Shown here: one piece after another, positions 1 to 7,936 of the stretch
How the letters are laid out: the number at the start of each line of letters is the position of its first letter
Numbering within the stretch: the first letter of the stretch is position 1
Source: JAAZPT01 sp034180455
GTDB taxonomy: Bacteria; Bacillota; Clostridia; Christensenellales; Aristaeellaceae
Reading direction: 5' to 3'
Length of the DNA stretch: 30,763 nucleotides
NCBI GenBank assembly: GCA_034180455.1
Contig: JAXFOG010000013.1
Location: forward strand, 1 to 30,763
Notes under the pieces: model-generated
Told to the model about the DNA's origin: nothing
What the model saw: only the letters and a program-made list of their open reading frames with translations
The model's database searches: none
Program-made: the position numbers and the translations under genes

Positions 1-117
1 GCCTGATGCTAATACCATTGTGATCGCTGCTGTAAGGGTTGTCTTACCGTGGTCTACGTGTCCAATCGTTCCAATATTTACGTGTGGTTTCGTTCTCTCA
101 AACTTTTGCTTTGCCAT
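1..117 (-). CDS. tuf: Elongation factor Tu, N-terminal fragment (runs off the window)
   Basis: EF-Tu carries aminoacyl-tRNA to the ribosomal A site as a GTP complex. Only the first 39 codons are inside the window; the rest lies beyond position 1. The visible protein begins MAKQKFERTKPHVNIGTIGH and contains the G1 P-loop GHVDHGKT, which is diagnostic for EF-Tu. It follows fusA by 30 bp on the same strand, the standard rpsL-rpsG-fusA-tuf order. A purine-rich GGAGGAG lies upstream of the ATG. The identification is certain; whether there is a second tuf copy elsewhere cannot be seen. Confidence 0.97.
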   Translation of the reverse strand, partial: MAKQKFERTKPHVNIGTIGHVDHGKTTLTAAITMVLASG

Positions 118-147
118 TGGATCTTCTCCTCCTATAAACAATAATTA

Positions 148-2223
148 TTATTTTTTATCGCCAATTATTTTTTCTTCAATTGATCTTGGCACTTCTTCAT
201 AATGACTAAACTGCATTGTGAATACGCCTCTACCCTGAGTTCTGGAACGCAAATCCGTTGCATATCCAAACATTTCGCTAAGTGGTACAGTAGCATGTAT
301 GCACTGCTCATCATCACGAGCATCCATACCTTCAACTCTGCCACGTCTAGCAGAAATATTGCCAATTACATCGCCTAGATACTGTTCTGGCAAAATTACT
401 TCTACCTTCATAACAGGCTCCATAAGGCAAGGACTTGCATTCTTCATTGCATCTCTAAAGGCCATGGAAGCAGCAATCTTATAAGCCATCTCAGATGAGT
501 CAACATCATGATATGAACCATCAAATACAATAGCTTTAAAGTCTACAACTTCATATCCAGCCAATATACCAGATTTAGCGCTCTCACGAATTCCAGCTTC
601 AATAGGTGCAATAAATTCTTTTGGAATAGCACCTCCAACAATTCTGCTTTCAAATGTAACACCACTACCTGGCTCTCCGGGCTCAATTTCAATCCAGCAA
701 TGGCCATACTGACCATGTCCACCTGTTTGACGAACATATCTTCCTTCGGCCTTTGCGTTCTTTCTAATTGCTTCTCTGTATGCAACTTGTGGTTTACCAA
801 CAGTTGCTTCAACCTTAAACTCTCTTATAAGACGATCTACAATAATTTCCAAATGTAACTCGCCCATACCAGCAATTATAGTTTGACCCGTTTCATTATC
901 TGTATATGTCTTAAATGTTGGGTCTTCCTCTGCTAGCTTCATAAGAGAAAGTGCCATTTTTTCCTGACCAGCTTTGGTCTTAGGTTCAATAGCTACTCTT
1001 ATAACTGGATCCGGATACTCCATATTTTCAAGAATAATCGGATCACTTTCTTCACAAAGTGTTTCACCAGTTGTAGTTTGCTTTAATCCTATAACTCCAA
1101 CTATTTCACCCGAATATGCTTCAGGAATTTCTTCTCTAGAAGCAGCTTGGATTTGTAGAATCCTACCTATACGCTCACGCTTACCTTTTACGGGATTGTA
1201 TACTGTTTCACCAGCAACCAAAGTACCTGAATATATACGTACAAAGGTCATCTTACCTACATATGGGTCTGTAACGATTTTGAAAGCAAGAGCAGACAAA
1301 GGTTCGCTATCATCAGACTCTCTGTGAAGTTTGATTTCAGGGTTCTTTGGATCAATACCTTCTACCGGAGGAATATCTAAAGGTGATGGCATATAAGCTA
1401 CTATTGCATCAAGTAGCATTTGAACACCCTTGTTGCGTAGGCTTGTACCACATACAACTGGAGTAATTTCACAAGCAATTGTTGCAGAGCGAATGCAGTT
1501 CATAATTTCTTGCTGAGTTATCTCTTCACCCTCAAAGAATTTTTCCATAAGGGTTTCATCTTGCTCTGCAACACTTTCAATAAGCTTATTACGGTACTCT
1601 TGAGCCTGTTCTTTATAATCTTCAGGTATTTCCTCGTCACGAACGTCTTTGCCTAGGTCATCATAGTATACTTCTGCACGCATTGTAACAAGATCTATGA
1701 TTCCTCTAAAGTCTGCTTCAGAGCCAATAGGGAGTTGTATTGGTACAGGAACGGTTTTTAATCTATCTCTCATCATGTCCAAGCATCTAAAGAAGTTTGC
1801 ACCGTTGATATCCATCTTATTTACATAAGCTATTCTAGGTACATGATACTTAGTTGCCTGACGCCAAACAGTTTCGCTCTGTGGCTCTACGCCACCCTTT
1901 GCACAAAAAACTGCTACGGCACCGTCCAAAACTCTTAATGAGCGTTCAACTTCCATTGTAAAGTCAACGTGTCCGGGTGTGTCTATAATATTGATACGAT
2001 GGCCATTCCATTCACAAGTAATTGCGGCGGACTGGATAGTTATTCCACGCTCGCGTTCCTGATCCATAAAGTCAGTAACGGATGCACCATCATGAGTCTC
2101 ACCCATTCGGCGAGTACGACCAGTGTAAAAAAGTATACGCTCTGATGTAGTTGTTTTACCAGCATCAATATGAGCCATTATACCAATATTACGAACTTTT
2201 TCTAATGGATGACTTCTTCCCAT
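148..2223 (-). CDS. fusA: Elongation factor G
   Basis: EF-G is the ribosomal translocase GTPase. The 691-residue protein has the normal length and is intact. Visible motifs are the P-loop AHIDAGKTTTSE near residue 16, the switch I signature RGITI, DTPGH in G3 and NKMD in G4. Domain IV and V sequence follows, including TGGHGQYGH, and the protein ends near the SARRGRVEGM segment and a lysine tail. The start at 2223 is set by an AAAGGAGA ribosome binding site 10 bp upstream. It sits 81 bp downstream of rpsG and 30 bp upstream of tuf, inside the str operon. No sign of being the EF-G2 or tetracycline-protection paralogue. Confidence 0.98.
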   Translation of the reverse strand: MGRSHPLEKVRNIGIMAHIDAGKTTTSERILFYTGRTRRMGETHDGASVTDFMDQERERGITIQSAAITCEWNGHRINIIDTPGHVDFTMEVERSLRVLDGAVAVFCAKGGVEPQSETVWRQATKYHVPRIAYVNKMDINGANFFRCLDMMRDRLKTVPVPIQLPIGSEADFRGIIDLVTMRAEVYYDDLGKDVRDEEIPEDYKEQAQEYRNKLIESVAEQDETLMEKFFEGEEITQQEIMNCIRSATIACEITPVVCGTSLRNKGVQMLLDAIVAYMPSPLDIPPVEGIDPKNPEIKLHRESDDSEPLSALAFKIVTDPYVGKMTFVRIYSGTLVAGETVYNPVKGKRERIGRILQIQAASREEIPEAYSGEIVGVIGLKQTTTGETLCEESDPIILENMEYPDPVIRVAIEPKTKAGQEKMALSLMKLAEEDPTFKTYTDNETGQTIIAGMGELHLEIIVDRLIREFKVEATVGKPQVAYREAIRKNAKAEGRYVRQTGGHGQYGHCWIEIEPGEPGSGVTFESRIVGGAIPKEFIAPIEAGIRESAKSGILAGYEVVDFKAIVFDGSYHDVDSSEMAYKIAASMAFRDAMKNASPCLMEPVMKVEVILPEQYLGDVIGNISARRGRVEGMDARDDEQCIHATVPLSEMFGYATDLRSRTQGRGVFTMQFSHYEEVPRSIEEKIIGDKK

Positions 2224-2304
2224 TAATTTAGTTTCTCCTTTCCCGCCTATGCGGAGACAAGTTTATTAATTAATCTAATGTTTTTTGTTCTTCTTTTTAC
2301 CATT

Positions 2305-2775
2305 TTACCAGCGATAATGTGCAAATGCCTTATTTGCCTCAGCCATACGGTGCATTTCTTCTTTACGCTTTACTGCGTTACCAGAATTGTTTGATGCATC
2401 CATGAGCTCACTGGCAAGTCTTTGAGACATAGTCTTTTCACCGCGCTTACGGCTAAATTCAACTAGCCATCGCAGAGCTAAAGTCTGTCGTCTATCTGGA
2501 CGAATTTCCATAGGCACCTGGTATGTAGCTCCACCAACACGGCGAGCTTTAACTTCTAATTGAGGCGATATATTTTCTAGCGCTGCTTGGAATACTTCGA
2601 TAGCAGGCTTGCCTGACTTTTCGGCAATCATATCAAATGCCTCATAACAAATATGCTGAGCTATGCCGCGCTTGCCATCAAGCATAATCTGGTTAATGAG
2701 CTTGGTAACAATTGTTGTTCCATATACTGGATCTGGCAGAACTTCACGCTTTGGTATAAATCCACGACGTGGCAT
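2305..2775 (-). CDS. rpsG: 30S ribosomal protein S7
   Basis: S7 nucleates assembly of the 3' major domain of 16S rRNA and contacts the E-site tRNA. The 156-residue protein has the bacterial S7 length and signatures: start MPRRGFIPKREVLPDPVYG, the GGATYQVPMEIRPDRRQTLA loop, and C-terminal KRKEEMHRMAEANKAFAHYRW. A perfect AAGGAGGT site lies upstream of the ATG. The 214-bp spacer between rpsL and rpsG is long for a str operon. In E. coli the S7 autoregulatory site lies in this spacer, so the spacer could hold an equivalent RNA structure, but I could not define one here. It does contain the short palindrome TATGCATTTGCATA just before the ribosome binding site. Confidence 0.98.
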   Translation of the reverse strand: MPRRGFIPKREVLPDPVYGTTIVTKLINQIMLDGKRGIAQHICYEAFDMIAEKSGKPAIEVFQAALENISPQLEVKARRVGGATYQVPMEIRPDRRQTLALRWLVEFSRKRGEKTMSQRLASELMDASNNSGNAVKRKEEMHRMAEANKAFAHYRW

Positions 2776-2989
2776 AAATTGACCTCCTTATATGCAAATG
2801 CATAACAGTTATTAAAGACTTCCAAGTGGCATGACCGACATGTCAGCATCAAATCGGCATCGACATTGCGAAACGAATATAATATTAAGGACACATAATG
2901 TTGCATAGTTCCATAACAACAATCAGTATCATTAAGAGATTATTTTCGTCCAGCTTTAACAGGATGTCTTCTATAATAAATAGATTGGG

Positions 2990-3364
2990 TTACTTCTTAG
3001 GACGCTTTGCGCCGTACAGGGAACGACCCTGCATTCTCTTTGCTACGCCAGCTGTATCAAGTGCACCACGAATGATGTGATAGCGTACGCCTGGTAGATC
3101 ACGAACACGACCACCACGAATAAGTACTACGCTATGCTCTTGCAAGTTATGACCTATACCAGGAATATAGCATGTTCCTTCTATTTGGTTGGTAAGGCGA
3201 ATTCTTGCAATCTTACGCAATGCAGAGTTTGGCTTCTTTGGTGTAGTTGTCTTAACATTAAGACAAACTCCACGTTTCTGAGGGCAACCCTGCAGAATAG
3301 GAGCATCACTCTTGTTTACAGCTTTCTTTCTTCCTTTGCGTATCAATTGATTTATTGTAGGCAT
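2990..3364 (-). CDS. rpsL: 30S ribosomal protein S12 with Arg at position 88
   Basis: S12 lies at the decoding centre and controls proofreading. The 124-residue protein is typical (MPTINQLIRKGRKK at the start, TPKKPNSALRK loop, GHNLQEHSVVLIRGGRV, C-terminal GAKRPKK). Lys43 in TPKKPNS is present. Residue 88 is encoded by CGT (3101-3103 on the plus strand reads acg), giving GRVRDLPGV instead of the usual GRVKDLPGV. K88R is a known streptomycin-resistance substitution in Mycobacterium tuberculosis and E. coli (K87R in numbering without Met). The start is set by a GGAGGT site. It is the second gene of the operon, 62 bp downstream of the L7Ae-like gene. Confidence 0.98.
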   Translation of the reverse strand: MPTINQLIRKGRKKAVNKSDAPILQGCPQKRGVCLNVKTTTPKKPNSALRKIARIRLTNQIEGTCYIPGIGHNLQEHSVVLIRGGRVRDLPGVRYHIIRGALDTAGVAKRMQGRSLYGAKRPKK

Positions 3365-3426
3365 TAACGCACCTCCAAAAATAATATCTAAAAAGCTTGC
3401 AACCCCTTGAAGCTTTATTAGTAAAT

Positions 3427-3696
3427 TTATATCTGCTTTAATATGGCAGCAGTAGCCGTTTTAACGGAGATATTGCATAGTTTAGCAAGCTCATTTCGAG
3501 TTTCAACAAAAACAATTGGAACATTATTTTCTTGAGCATTGTTTACTATTGTCTGGCTAAGAAAATTATCTATATCTTTTGCCAGATAAACACGCTTGGC
3601 AGAGCCATTTTTTAAGGCTTTTAGAACATTATTTCTTCCTGCAACTTTGTTACTTGAAACTCTTAGTTCTTCCAGCATTGCTGTTGTGTTATCCAT
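3427..3696 (-). CDS. L7Ae/L30e-family ribosomal-type RNA-binding protein
   Basis: A small member of the L7Ae/L30e/S12e/Gadd45 family, which binds kink-turn RNA. It is equivalent in position to YbxF (RplGB) of Bacillus, encoded just before rpsL. The 89-residue form shows the family pattern: GRNNVLKALKNGSAKRVYLA, then IVNNAQENNVPIVFVETRNE, then ELAKLCNISVKTATAAIL. I chose the ATG at 3696 because GGGAGA precedes it at correct spacing; the in-frame ATG at 3714 has no ribosome binding site. It is the first gene behind the promoter at 3770-3798. Family assignment is secure; exact ribosomal role is inferred from family and position. Confidence 0.9.
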   Translation of the reverse strand: MDNTTAMLEELRVSSNKVAGRNNVLKALKNGSAKRVYLAKDIDNFLSQTIVNNAQENNVPIVFVETRNELAKLCNISVKTATAAILKQI

Positions 3697-3769
3697 AAAA
3701 TCTCCCAACTTCATCTAAAAATATCTAAAAATTTGCACATAAATAGACGAATTTTTTCGCAACATTATT

Positions 3770-3798
3770 ATGTTATCTTAAATGTGAAATTTTGTCAA
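3770..3798 (-). promoter_or_regulatory. Sigma-A type promoter of the str operon
   Basis: On the minus strand, TTGACA (3793-3798) is followed after 17 bp by TAACAT (3770-3775). It lies about 75 bp upstream of the L7Ae-like start and faces the str operon. Its presence suggests the operon starts here rather than by read-through from rpoBC, which is not upstream in this genome segment. Confidence 0.75.
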
Positions 3799-3827
3799 GA
3801 AAAATTTTGCTTAAAAAGCTTATTTTC

Positions 3828-5294
3828 TTATAGATTTTGTACTTTGTTTGTATGATTTCTCAGTATGCTTATGTTGTAATTGAGAAGGACAAGAATAACT
3901 GGCATCATAATATAATGATATCTGTCTATACTCGTCATAATACTATGCACAAGTATTGTAAACACTATAGATACCAAAAATATATTTGAGTAATTGTTGT
4001 ATTTTACTTTTTGACCATAGTAGATAATAAAAGCGTTACTAATAATATATGCGACAAATATAACTCCATAAGAAACTTGTAAAATAGATAATAAATATGG
4101 TGAGATTGCTTGTATCTGTTGGCTAACTTCATCATAATAAAGAATTATAGATGGATAGCTATTGATTATCCAAGTGTTTACACCTTTGCCAAGAAATAAA
4201 TCAATAAGTTGTATGGCATTATATGACGACATTCTTTCTTTAGCAAGTTTTAGCAATTCATGTTGAACTTCGTTTGGTGGCAGACTATCAATCAATTTAA
4301 ATAATACACTTCTATTTTCTGCACTCCATGTTCCATAAGTTTTTATATCTAGCCCTTCAAACAAAGGCCATCCTATCGCAAGGGGCATATCAATTTTAAA
4401 TATATTATTTTGATATATTTTATAAAGGGCATAAACAAAAATTAAAGGGAAAATTAGTGCTAATAGAGATTTAAAATTAGAAATAAAATTGTTTTTATTT
4501 CTTATAATTTCACATACTAACATTCCTATAAAAAAAGAAATTGAATTTGCACGAATAATATATGCAATACCTATTATCAATCCACATAACATGTAATAAA
4601 TATATTTTGTGATTGAATTTTTACATTCTGAACTTATAAGATAAATTACTATGCTTAAAAGTGATAGAAGCAATGGCAAAGGCTCAATTGCAATATTTAT
4701 ACTATAAAAAAACATTGATGGGGACAACGCAAAAATCAGAGAAGTAAAAAACGCTAGACTTTCTTGCATGAACTTTTTGGCAATAATATAAATTAAAACA
4801 GCACTTAAGCTAGAATATGTGAGATTTAGCATTATTGGGATAACAATCCCTTCTCCGAAAAGCTTTAGTACATAGCCTAAATAGCTTACAAACGCAAGAG
4901 TGTTTGGTGCGACAATTAGCATATAGGGTCCAGCCTCAAAAACATCTCTGCGCGAAAATCTCAAGGCACTATAATAGTAATATCCAAAGTCTGATATAGG
5001 AGTGTATAGATTATTTACAATAAATATGTATTTTGGAATAAAGCATATCAAAAATATTAAAATTATTTTAATATGGTTTGGAATTATATTAATGCATCTA
5101 AAATTTGCTTTAATCATAAATAGAACAAATGCTATAGATATGCAAAAAAATATGATAATATTTGGTATACTCTGCCCCACCTTAATGCATTTATAAATAT
5201 AATATATGCTTATAAGAATAAAATAAGCACTGATAAAATACAGAAACGTATTAGAAAGTTTTATTGAATTGTTTATGTTTCCTTTACTTTTCAA
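3828..5294 (-). CDS. Polytopic membrane protein, GT39/PMT-like glycosyltransferase family
   Basis: A 488-residue integral membrane protein with roughly 10-12 hydrophobic segments. Early in the chain, after the second or third membrane segment, is SDFGYYYYSALRF, with an Asp in the first outer loop. This layout is typical of GT-C enzymes (ArnT, PMT, PF13231 group), which use polyprenyl-phosphate sugars to modify lipids or proteins on the outer face. Specific substrate cannot be read. I chose the TTG at 5294 because GGAGG lies 5 bp before it; an upstream TTG at 5306 overlaps that GGAGG. The gene is very AT-rich compared with the str operon. It runs into the str promoter with only a weak hairpin between. 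Family call moderate, substrate unknown. Confidence 0.7.
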   Translation of the reverse strand: MKSKGNINNSIKLSNTFLYFISAYFILISIYYIYKCIKVGQSIPNIIIFFCISIAFVLFMIKANFRCINIIPNHIKIILIFLICFIPKYIFIVNNLYTPISDFGYYYYSALRFSRRDVFEAGPYMLIVAPNTLAFVSYLGYVLKLFGEGIVIPIMLNLTYSSLSAVLIYIIAKKFMQESLAFFTSLIFALSPSMFFYSINIAIEPLPLLLSLLSIVIYLISSECKNSITKYIYYMLCGLIIGIAYIIRANSISFFIGMLVCEIIRNKNNFISNFKSLLALIFPLIFVYALYKIYQNNIFKIDMPLAIGWPLFEGLDIKTYGTWSAENRSVLFKLIDSLPPNEVQHELLKLAKERMSSYNAIQLIDLFLGKGVNTWIINSYPSIILYYDEVSQQIQAISPYLLSILQVSYGVIFVAYIISNAFIIYYGQKVKYNNYSNIFLVSIVFTILVHSIMTSIDRYHYIMMPVILVLLNYNISILRNHTNKVQNL

Positions 5295-5358
5295 GTTTGC
5301 CTCCAAGAATATTTTAAAATAGATTATACATTATTCTTTGTTACTATGCTATTTTTAG

Positions 5359-5387
5359 TTGATAAAGAATTCGCTTTTATGTATAAT
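5359..5387 (+). promoter_or_regulatory. Sigma-A type promoter for the small P-loop gene
   Basis: TTGATA (5359-5364), 17-bp spacer, then a perfect TATAAT (5382-5387). It lies about 48 bp upstream of the ATG at 5436, which has its own AGGAGGT ribosome binding site. Confidence 0.75.
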
Positions 5388-5435
5388 ATAAATAGAAAAT
5401 AAAAAGTATGTAAATACTTTTAGGAGGTATTATCA

Positions 5436-5846
5436 ATGATCCAAGTAATAGCTGGCAAAAAAGGCTCCGGAAAGACAAAAAGAATACTTGGCAAGGCTAA
5501 CGAGGCTAGTAAAGATCCAAGTAAAATAGTTATTTTTATAGACGACGATAACAGATATATGTATGATTTAGAGCGTGAAGTAAGATTTGTAGACGCAGGC
5601 GAATATGATATAGTAGATGATAAGATGCTTCTCGGTTTCCTTTCAGGAGTACTTACACAAAACTATGACATTACCCATATATGTATAGATGCTTTCAAAA
5701 AGCTAATAAAAATCGACTTATCTCAAAGCGAATGGTTCTTCACTAGACTTGAAAAGCTTTCTGAAGATAGTAATGTTACATTTATTTTGTCTATCAGTGA
5801 GTTTCCAGAGATATTACCTGAGTATATTAAGAAATATATTATATAA
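5436..5846 (+). CDS. Small P-loop NTPase of unknown function
   Basis: A 136-residue soluble protein with a Walker A motif GKKGSGKT at residues 7-14, directly after a first beta strand. A likely Walker B strand ITHICIDAF follows at about residues 83-91, then a sensor-like strand VTFILSIS near residue 115. The fold is a minimal RecA/ASCE-like core with almost nothing else: no lid, no DNA-binding domain, no membrane segment. It is monocistronic, with its own promoter, AGGAGGT site 9 bp before the ATG, and terminator at 5861-5887, and is divergent from the membrane glycosyltransferase. I do not recognise a named family. It could bind a nucleotide as a regulatory switch or be a partner of a larger machine. 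Coding status is strong, function unknown. Confidence 0.88.
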   Translation: MIQVIAGKKGSGKTKRILGKANEASKDPSKIVIFIDDDNRYMYDLEREVRFVDAGEYDIVDDKMLLGFLSGVLTQNYDITHICIDAFKKLIKIDLSQSEWFFTRLEKLSEDSNVTFILSISEFPEILPEYIKKYII

Positions 5847-5860
5847 TTAAATAATCTTTG

Positions 5861-5887
5861 CTTCGGAGTAATCTCCGAAGTTTTTTT
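5861..5887 (+). terminator. Rho-independent terminator of the P-loop gene
   Basis: CTTCGGAG at 5861-5868 pairs with CTCCGAAG at 5873-5880, followed by seven T residues. It starts 14 bp after the stop codon. Confidence 0.92.
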
Positions 5888-5985
5888 ATAAATTATATTT
5901 AAAAATATACATACAGAGTATATCAAATTATAACTTTGCAGTTGCTGATGCATTAGAGTTTTAAAGCAATAAGGTTTATAGTTTA

Positions 5986-6020
5986 AAATACCACTTTTGA
6001 ATTTCTCAAAAGTGGTATTT
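5986..6020 (-). terminator. Terminator of the Lgt-like/NAGPA/LRR operon
   Basis: A perfect 15-bp inverted repeat (AAATACCACTTTTGA at 5986-6000, its complement at 6006-6020) with a 5-nt loop. It lies 75 bp after the end of the minus-strand Lgt-like gene. On the minus strand the stem ends in ATTTTAAAC. The symmetric A/T ends mean it may work in both directions. Confidence 0.8.
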
Positions 6021-6094
6021 GTTATCTAATTCTACAAATGAATCAATAATTTGGATTTTTAAATTAAAATTACTAGCATCTATTAACATATATG

Positions 6095-7042
6095 TTATAC
6101 AGTATCTTGTGTCAATCTAATAGAACGTACAATAATTATGCATAAAAGCATAATGGCACAACAACCAGCAGAAATTGTATAACAATTTTGAGAAGAAAGA
6201 AATAAAAGTGATGATATTCTCTGTTCTTGTGCAAATTCCATTATAAATGCGATTAATATGGATATAAAGAAAAGTGACACTGAAATAATTCTAAGTGCAA
6301 GCTTTTGTTTGTTGGCACGTTTCCAGTAGCAAAAAAGTACAAATACGGCTATAAATAAAGAAATTACCTGAGAGCAGCGTACAAATCCCCAACGAAGCAC
6401 CTCATCTCTGCGAAGGGTCTCCAATATTATCTGTGTACAAGCATAGCTACCAGACAGTAGAAGTACACTATCTCCATCTTTTTTTCCTTTATTTTGCAAA
6501 AGAACAACAAAAACAATGAGTGCAACTACTGCTGCAGGGATAAAAAGCGACCAATGCCATACTTCATAATAGTCATCAAACATTGCGGCAAATACACCCG
6601 AATAGGCTTCTTCATCAATTTCTAATCCATAAAACTGCCCATCAATGCCTTGACCAAGACGAACAAAGGCAATCATTAGAGCACCCCATGGAGCAACAAT
6701 ATCCATTGCGCGCAAAGGCTTCATATTGCCTAAATGACTTGTAATGATTAATGCTAGGATTACTCCAAAAGCTCCCCCATACAGCATATAGTTTCCGTCC
6801 CAAAAATGAAAGAAAGCAAATCCACGAAAATAACTCGTATCCATATCATAGAGTGCATATTCAAATCTCATTAAGCAATAAAACAAATGAGCCATGAATA
6901 CACAAAGAAAGAATGCCATGGGTGGGAAAAGAATAGTTCCCTTGAGTTTCATTCCTTTTTTATTTAAAGACCAAGTTGCAAAAATCAAGCAGATCGCAGC
7001 ACCTATTAATATTAGAATAATGCCACTAGTAAAATTAATCAT
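6095..7042 (-). CDS. Lgt-family membrane protein with altered active-site residues
   Basis: A 315-residue polytopic protein of the prolipoprotein diacylglyceryl transferase (Lgt) family, whose members add diacylglycerol to the lipobox Cys of prelipoproteins. Two family blocks are clear: WDGNYMLYGGAFGV (residues 81-94, family W.GG.SFHGG..G) and FVRLGQGIDGQFYGLE (126-141, family GRIGNFINGE.WG). From memory of the E. coli enzyme, key residues map as H103 to Tyr88, N146 to Gln131, E151 to Gln136 and R239 to Gln204. R143, G154 and E243 seem kept (Arg128, Gly139, Glu208). This argues for a paralogue with changed or no transferase activity rather than the housekeeping enzyme. It is last in a four-gene operon, 3 bp after the NAGPA gene, so it probably acts on or beside those secreted proteins. 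Confidence 0.8.
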   Translation of the reverse strand: MINFTSGIILILIGAAICLIFATWSLNKKGMKLKGTILFPPMAFFLCVFMAHLFYCLMRFEYALYDMDTSYFRGFAFFHFWDGNYMLYGGAFGVILALIITSHLGNMKPLRAMDIVAPWGALMIAFVRLGQGIDGQFYGLEIDEEAYSGVFAAMFDDYYEVWHWSLFIPAAVVALIVFVVLLQNKGKKDGDSVLLLSGSYACTQIILETLRRDEVLRWGFVRCSQVISLFIAVFVLFCYWKRANKQKLALRIISVSLFFISILIAFIMEFAQEQRISSLLFLSSQNCYTISAGCCAIMLLCIIIVRSIRLTQDTV

Positions 7043-7045
7043 AAA

Positions 7046-7936
7046 CTATTCCGCCCTTTCGCTTCCTAATGAGTCGCTAGCACTACAGAAATAGATAATA
7101 TCACTAATATCTCTTCCTGATGGGTTTTTATGTAGTTGTTTACCAAGCAAAACTACATGAGTAGAACCTCCACCATCAAGATTAAATGCAACCTTAACAC
7201 CAGGAGTTACTTCAGCTATATACTCAGCAAAATTTGGAAGTGAAAGCCCCTCTTGAGCATCTGATGTGCCATAGCAGAAATATATAGCATATTCTAAGGG
7301 TGCAAGCTGTCCTATTGCTAATCGCATCATTTTATAGCGTCCTTGGTAAATTGATGTATCGATATCCTCCAATGGATGTCCATCAATTACCAATGTAGGA
7401 CCAAAGTTGAATGAATTTATTACTTTGCGCCCATCTTTCTCAAGCTTTGATACTGCTGAATGCACTTTATCATTAGTAGGTTTTTGAACAACAGTAAAAT
7501 TGCCAAGATCATCAATCAGTAGAATATCATGCACTTCATCTGCACGATCACGATAAAGAACTCCCTGACGTACTAAATATCCATAGTCATTATATTTAAA
7601 GAAGTCTCCATTTATAGCTAGTACGCTATTCTTTTTCTTGGCTAGTGTCTTTGTAGCAATATATTCTTTTACATCGTATGAATCTCTAGTCATGGCAGTA
7701 CGGATTTGACTAGGATCTGATACCTTGATACGAACACACATGCAATTTGCGCGCTTAAAAACAGAGCGTTCAACGCTAACATGAATTGATTCGTCAAGAT
7801 ATTCTTCCTTACCAATAAGATTATCCTTAGAAATTTCATAACCACCCGATTGATCAATAGGTAATGGAATAACATCTGCTATGGTTGACACAGTGAAAGC
7901 TATAAGTAATGTAAGTATAAAAATAAACTTTTTCAT
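7046..7936 (-). CDS. Secreted NAGPA-type phosphodiester glycosidase (copy 2)
   Basis: A 296-residue exported protein with an N-terminal signal peptide (MKKFIFILTLLIAFTVSTIA) and a PF09992 domain (phosphodiester glycosidase, formerly DUF2233). This family is related to the human uncovering enzyme that removes GlcNAc from phosphodiester-linked sugars and to bacterial exopolysaccharide proteins. Visible family blocks are AINGDFF near residue 105, FNFGPTLVIDG near 178, RLAIGQLAPLEY, and the hallmark FNLDGGGSTHVVL near 252. Its ATG overlaps the end of the LRR gene by 4 bp (ATGA), so translation is coupled. Probably cleaves sugar-phosphodiester bonds in wall polymers such as teichoic acids, but the substrate is not shown. 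No lipobox Cys follows the signal peptide. Confidence 0.88.
   Translation of the reverse strand: MKKFIFILTLLIAFTVSTIADVIPLPIDQSGGYEISKDNLIGKEEYLDESIHVSVERSVFKRANCMCVRIKVSDPSQIRTAMTRDSYDVKEYIATKTLAKKKNSVLAINGDFFKYNDYGYLVRQGVLYRDRADEVHDILLIDDLGNFTVVQKPTNDKVHSAVSKLEKDGRKVINSFNFGPTLVIDGHPLEDIDTSIYQGRYKMMRLAIGQLAPLEYAIYFCYGTSDAQEGLSLPNFAEYIAEVTPGVKVAFNLDGGGSTHVVLLGKQLHKNPSGRDISDIIYFCSASDSLGSERAE

Noticed and set aside
543..1327. Open frames overlapping fusA on both strands
   Set aside because: They are shadows of a highly conserved gene; no ribosome binding sites and no protein-like sequence.
2776..2989. S7 autoregulatory RNA between rpsL and rpsG
   Set aside because: The spacer is unusually long, but I could not define a structure resembling the S7 site in 16S rRNA, so no feature is called.
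5723..5953. A 76-codon minus-strand frame over the P-loop gene end
   Set aside because: It runs through the terminator and has no ribosome binding site.
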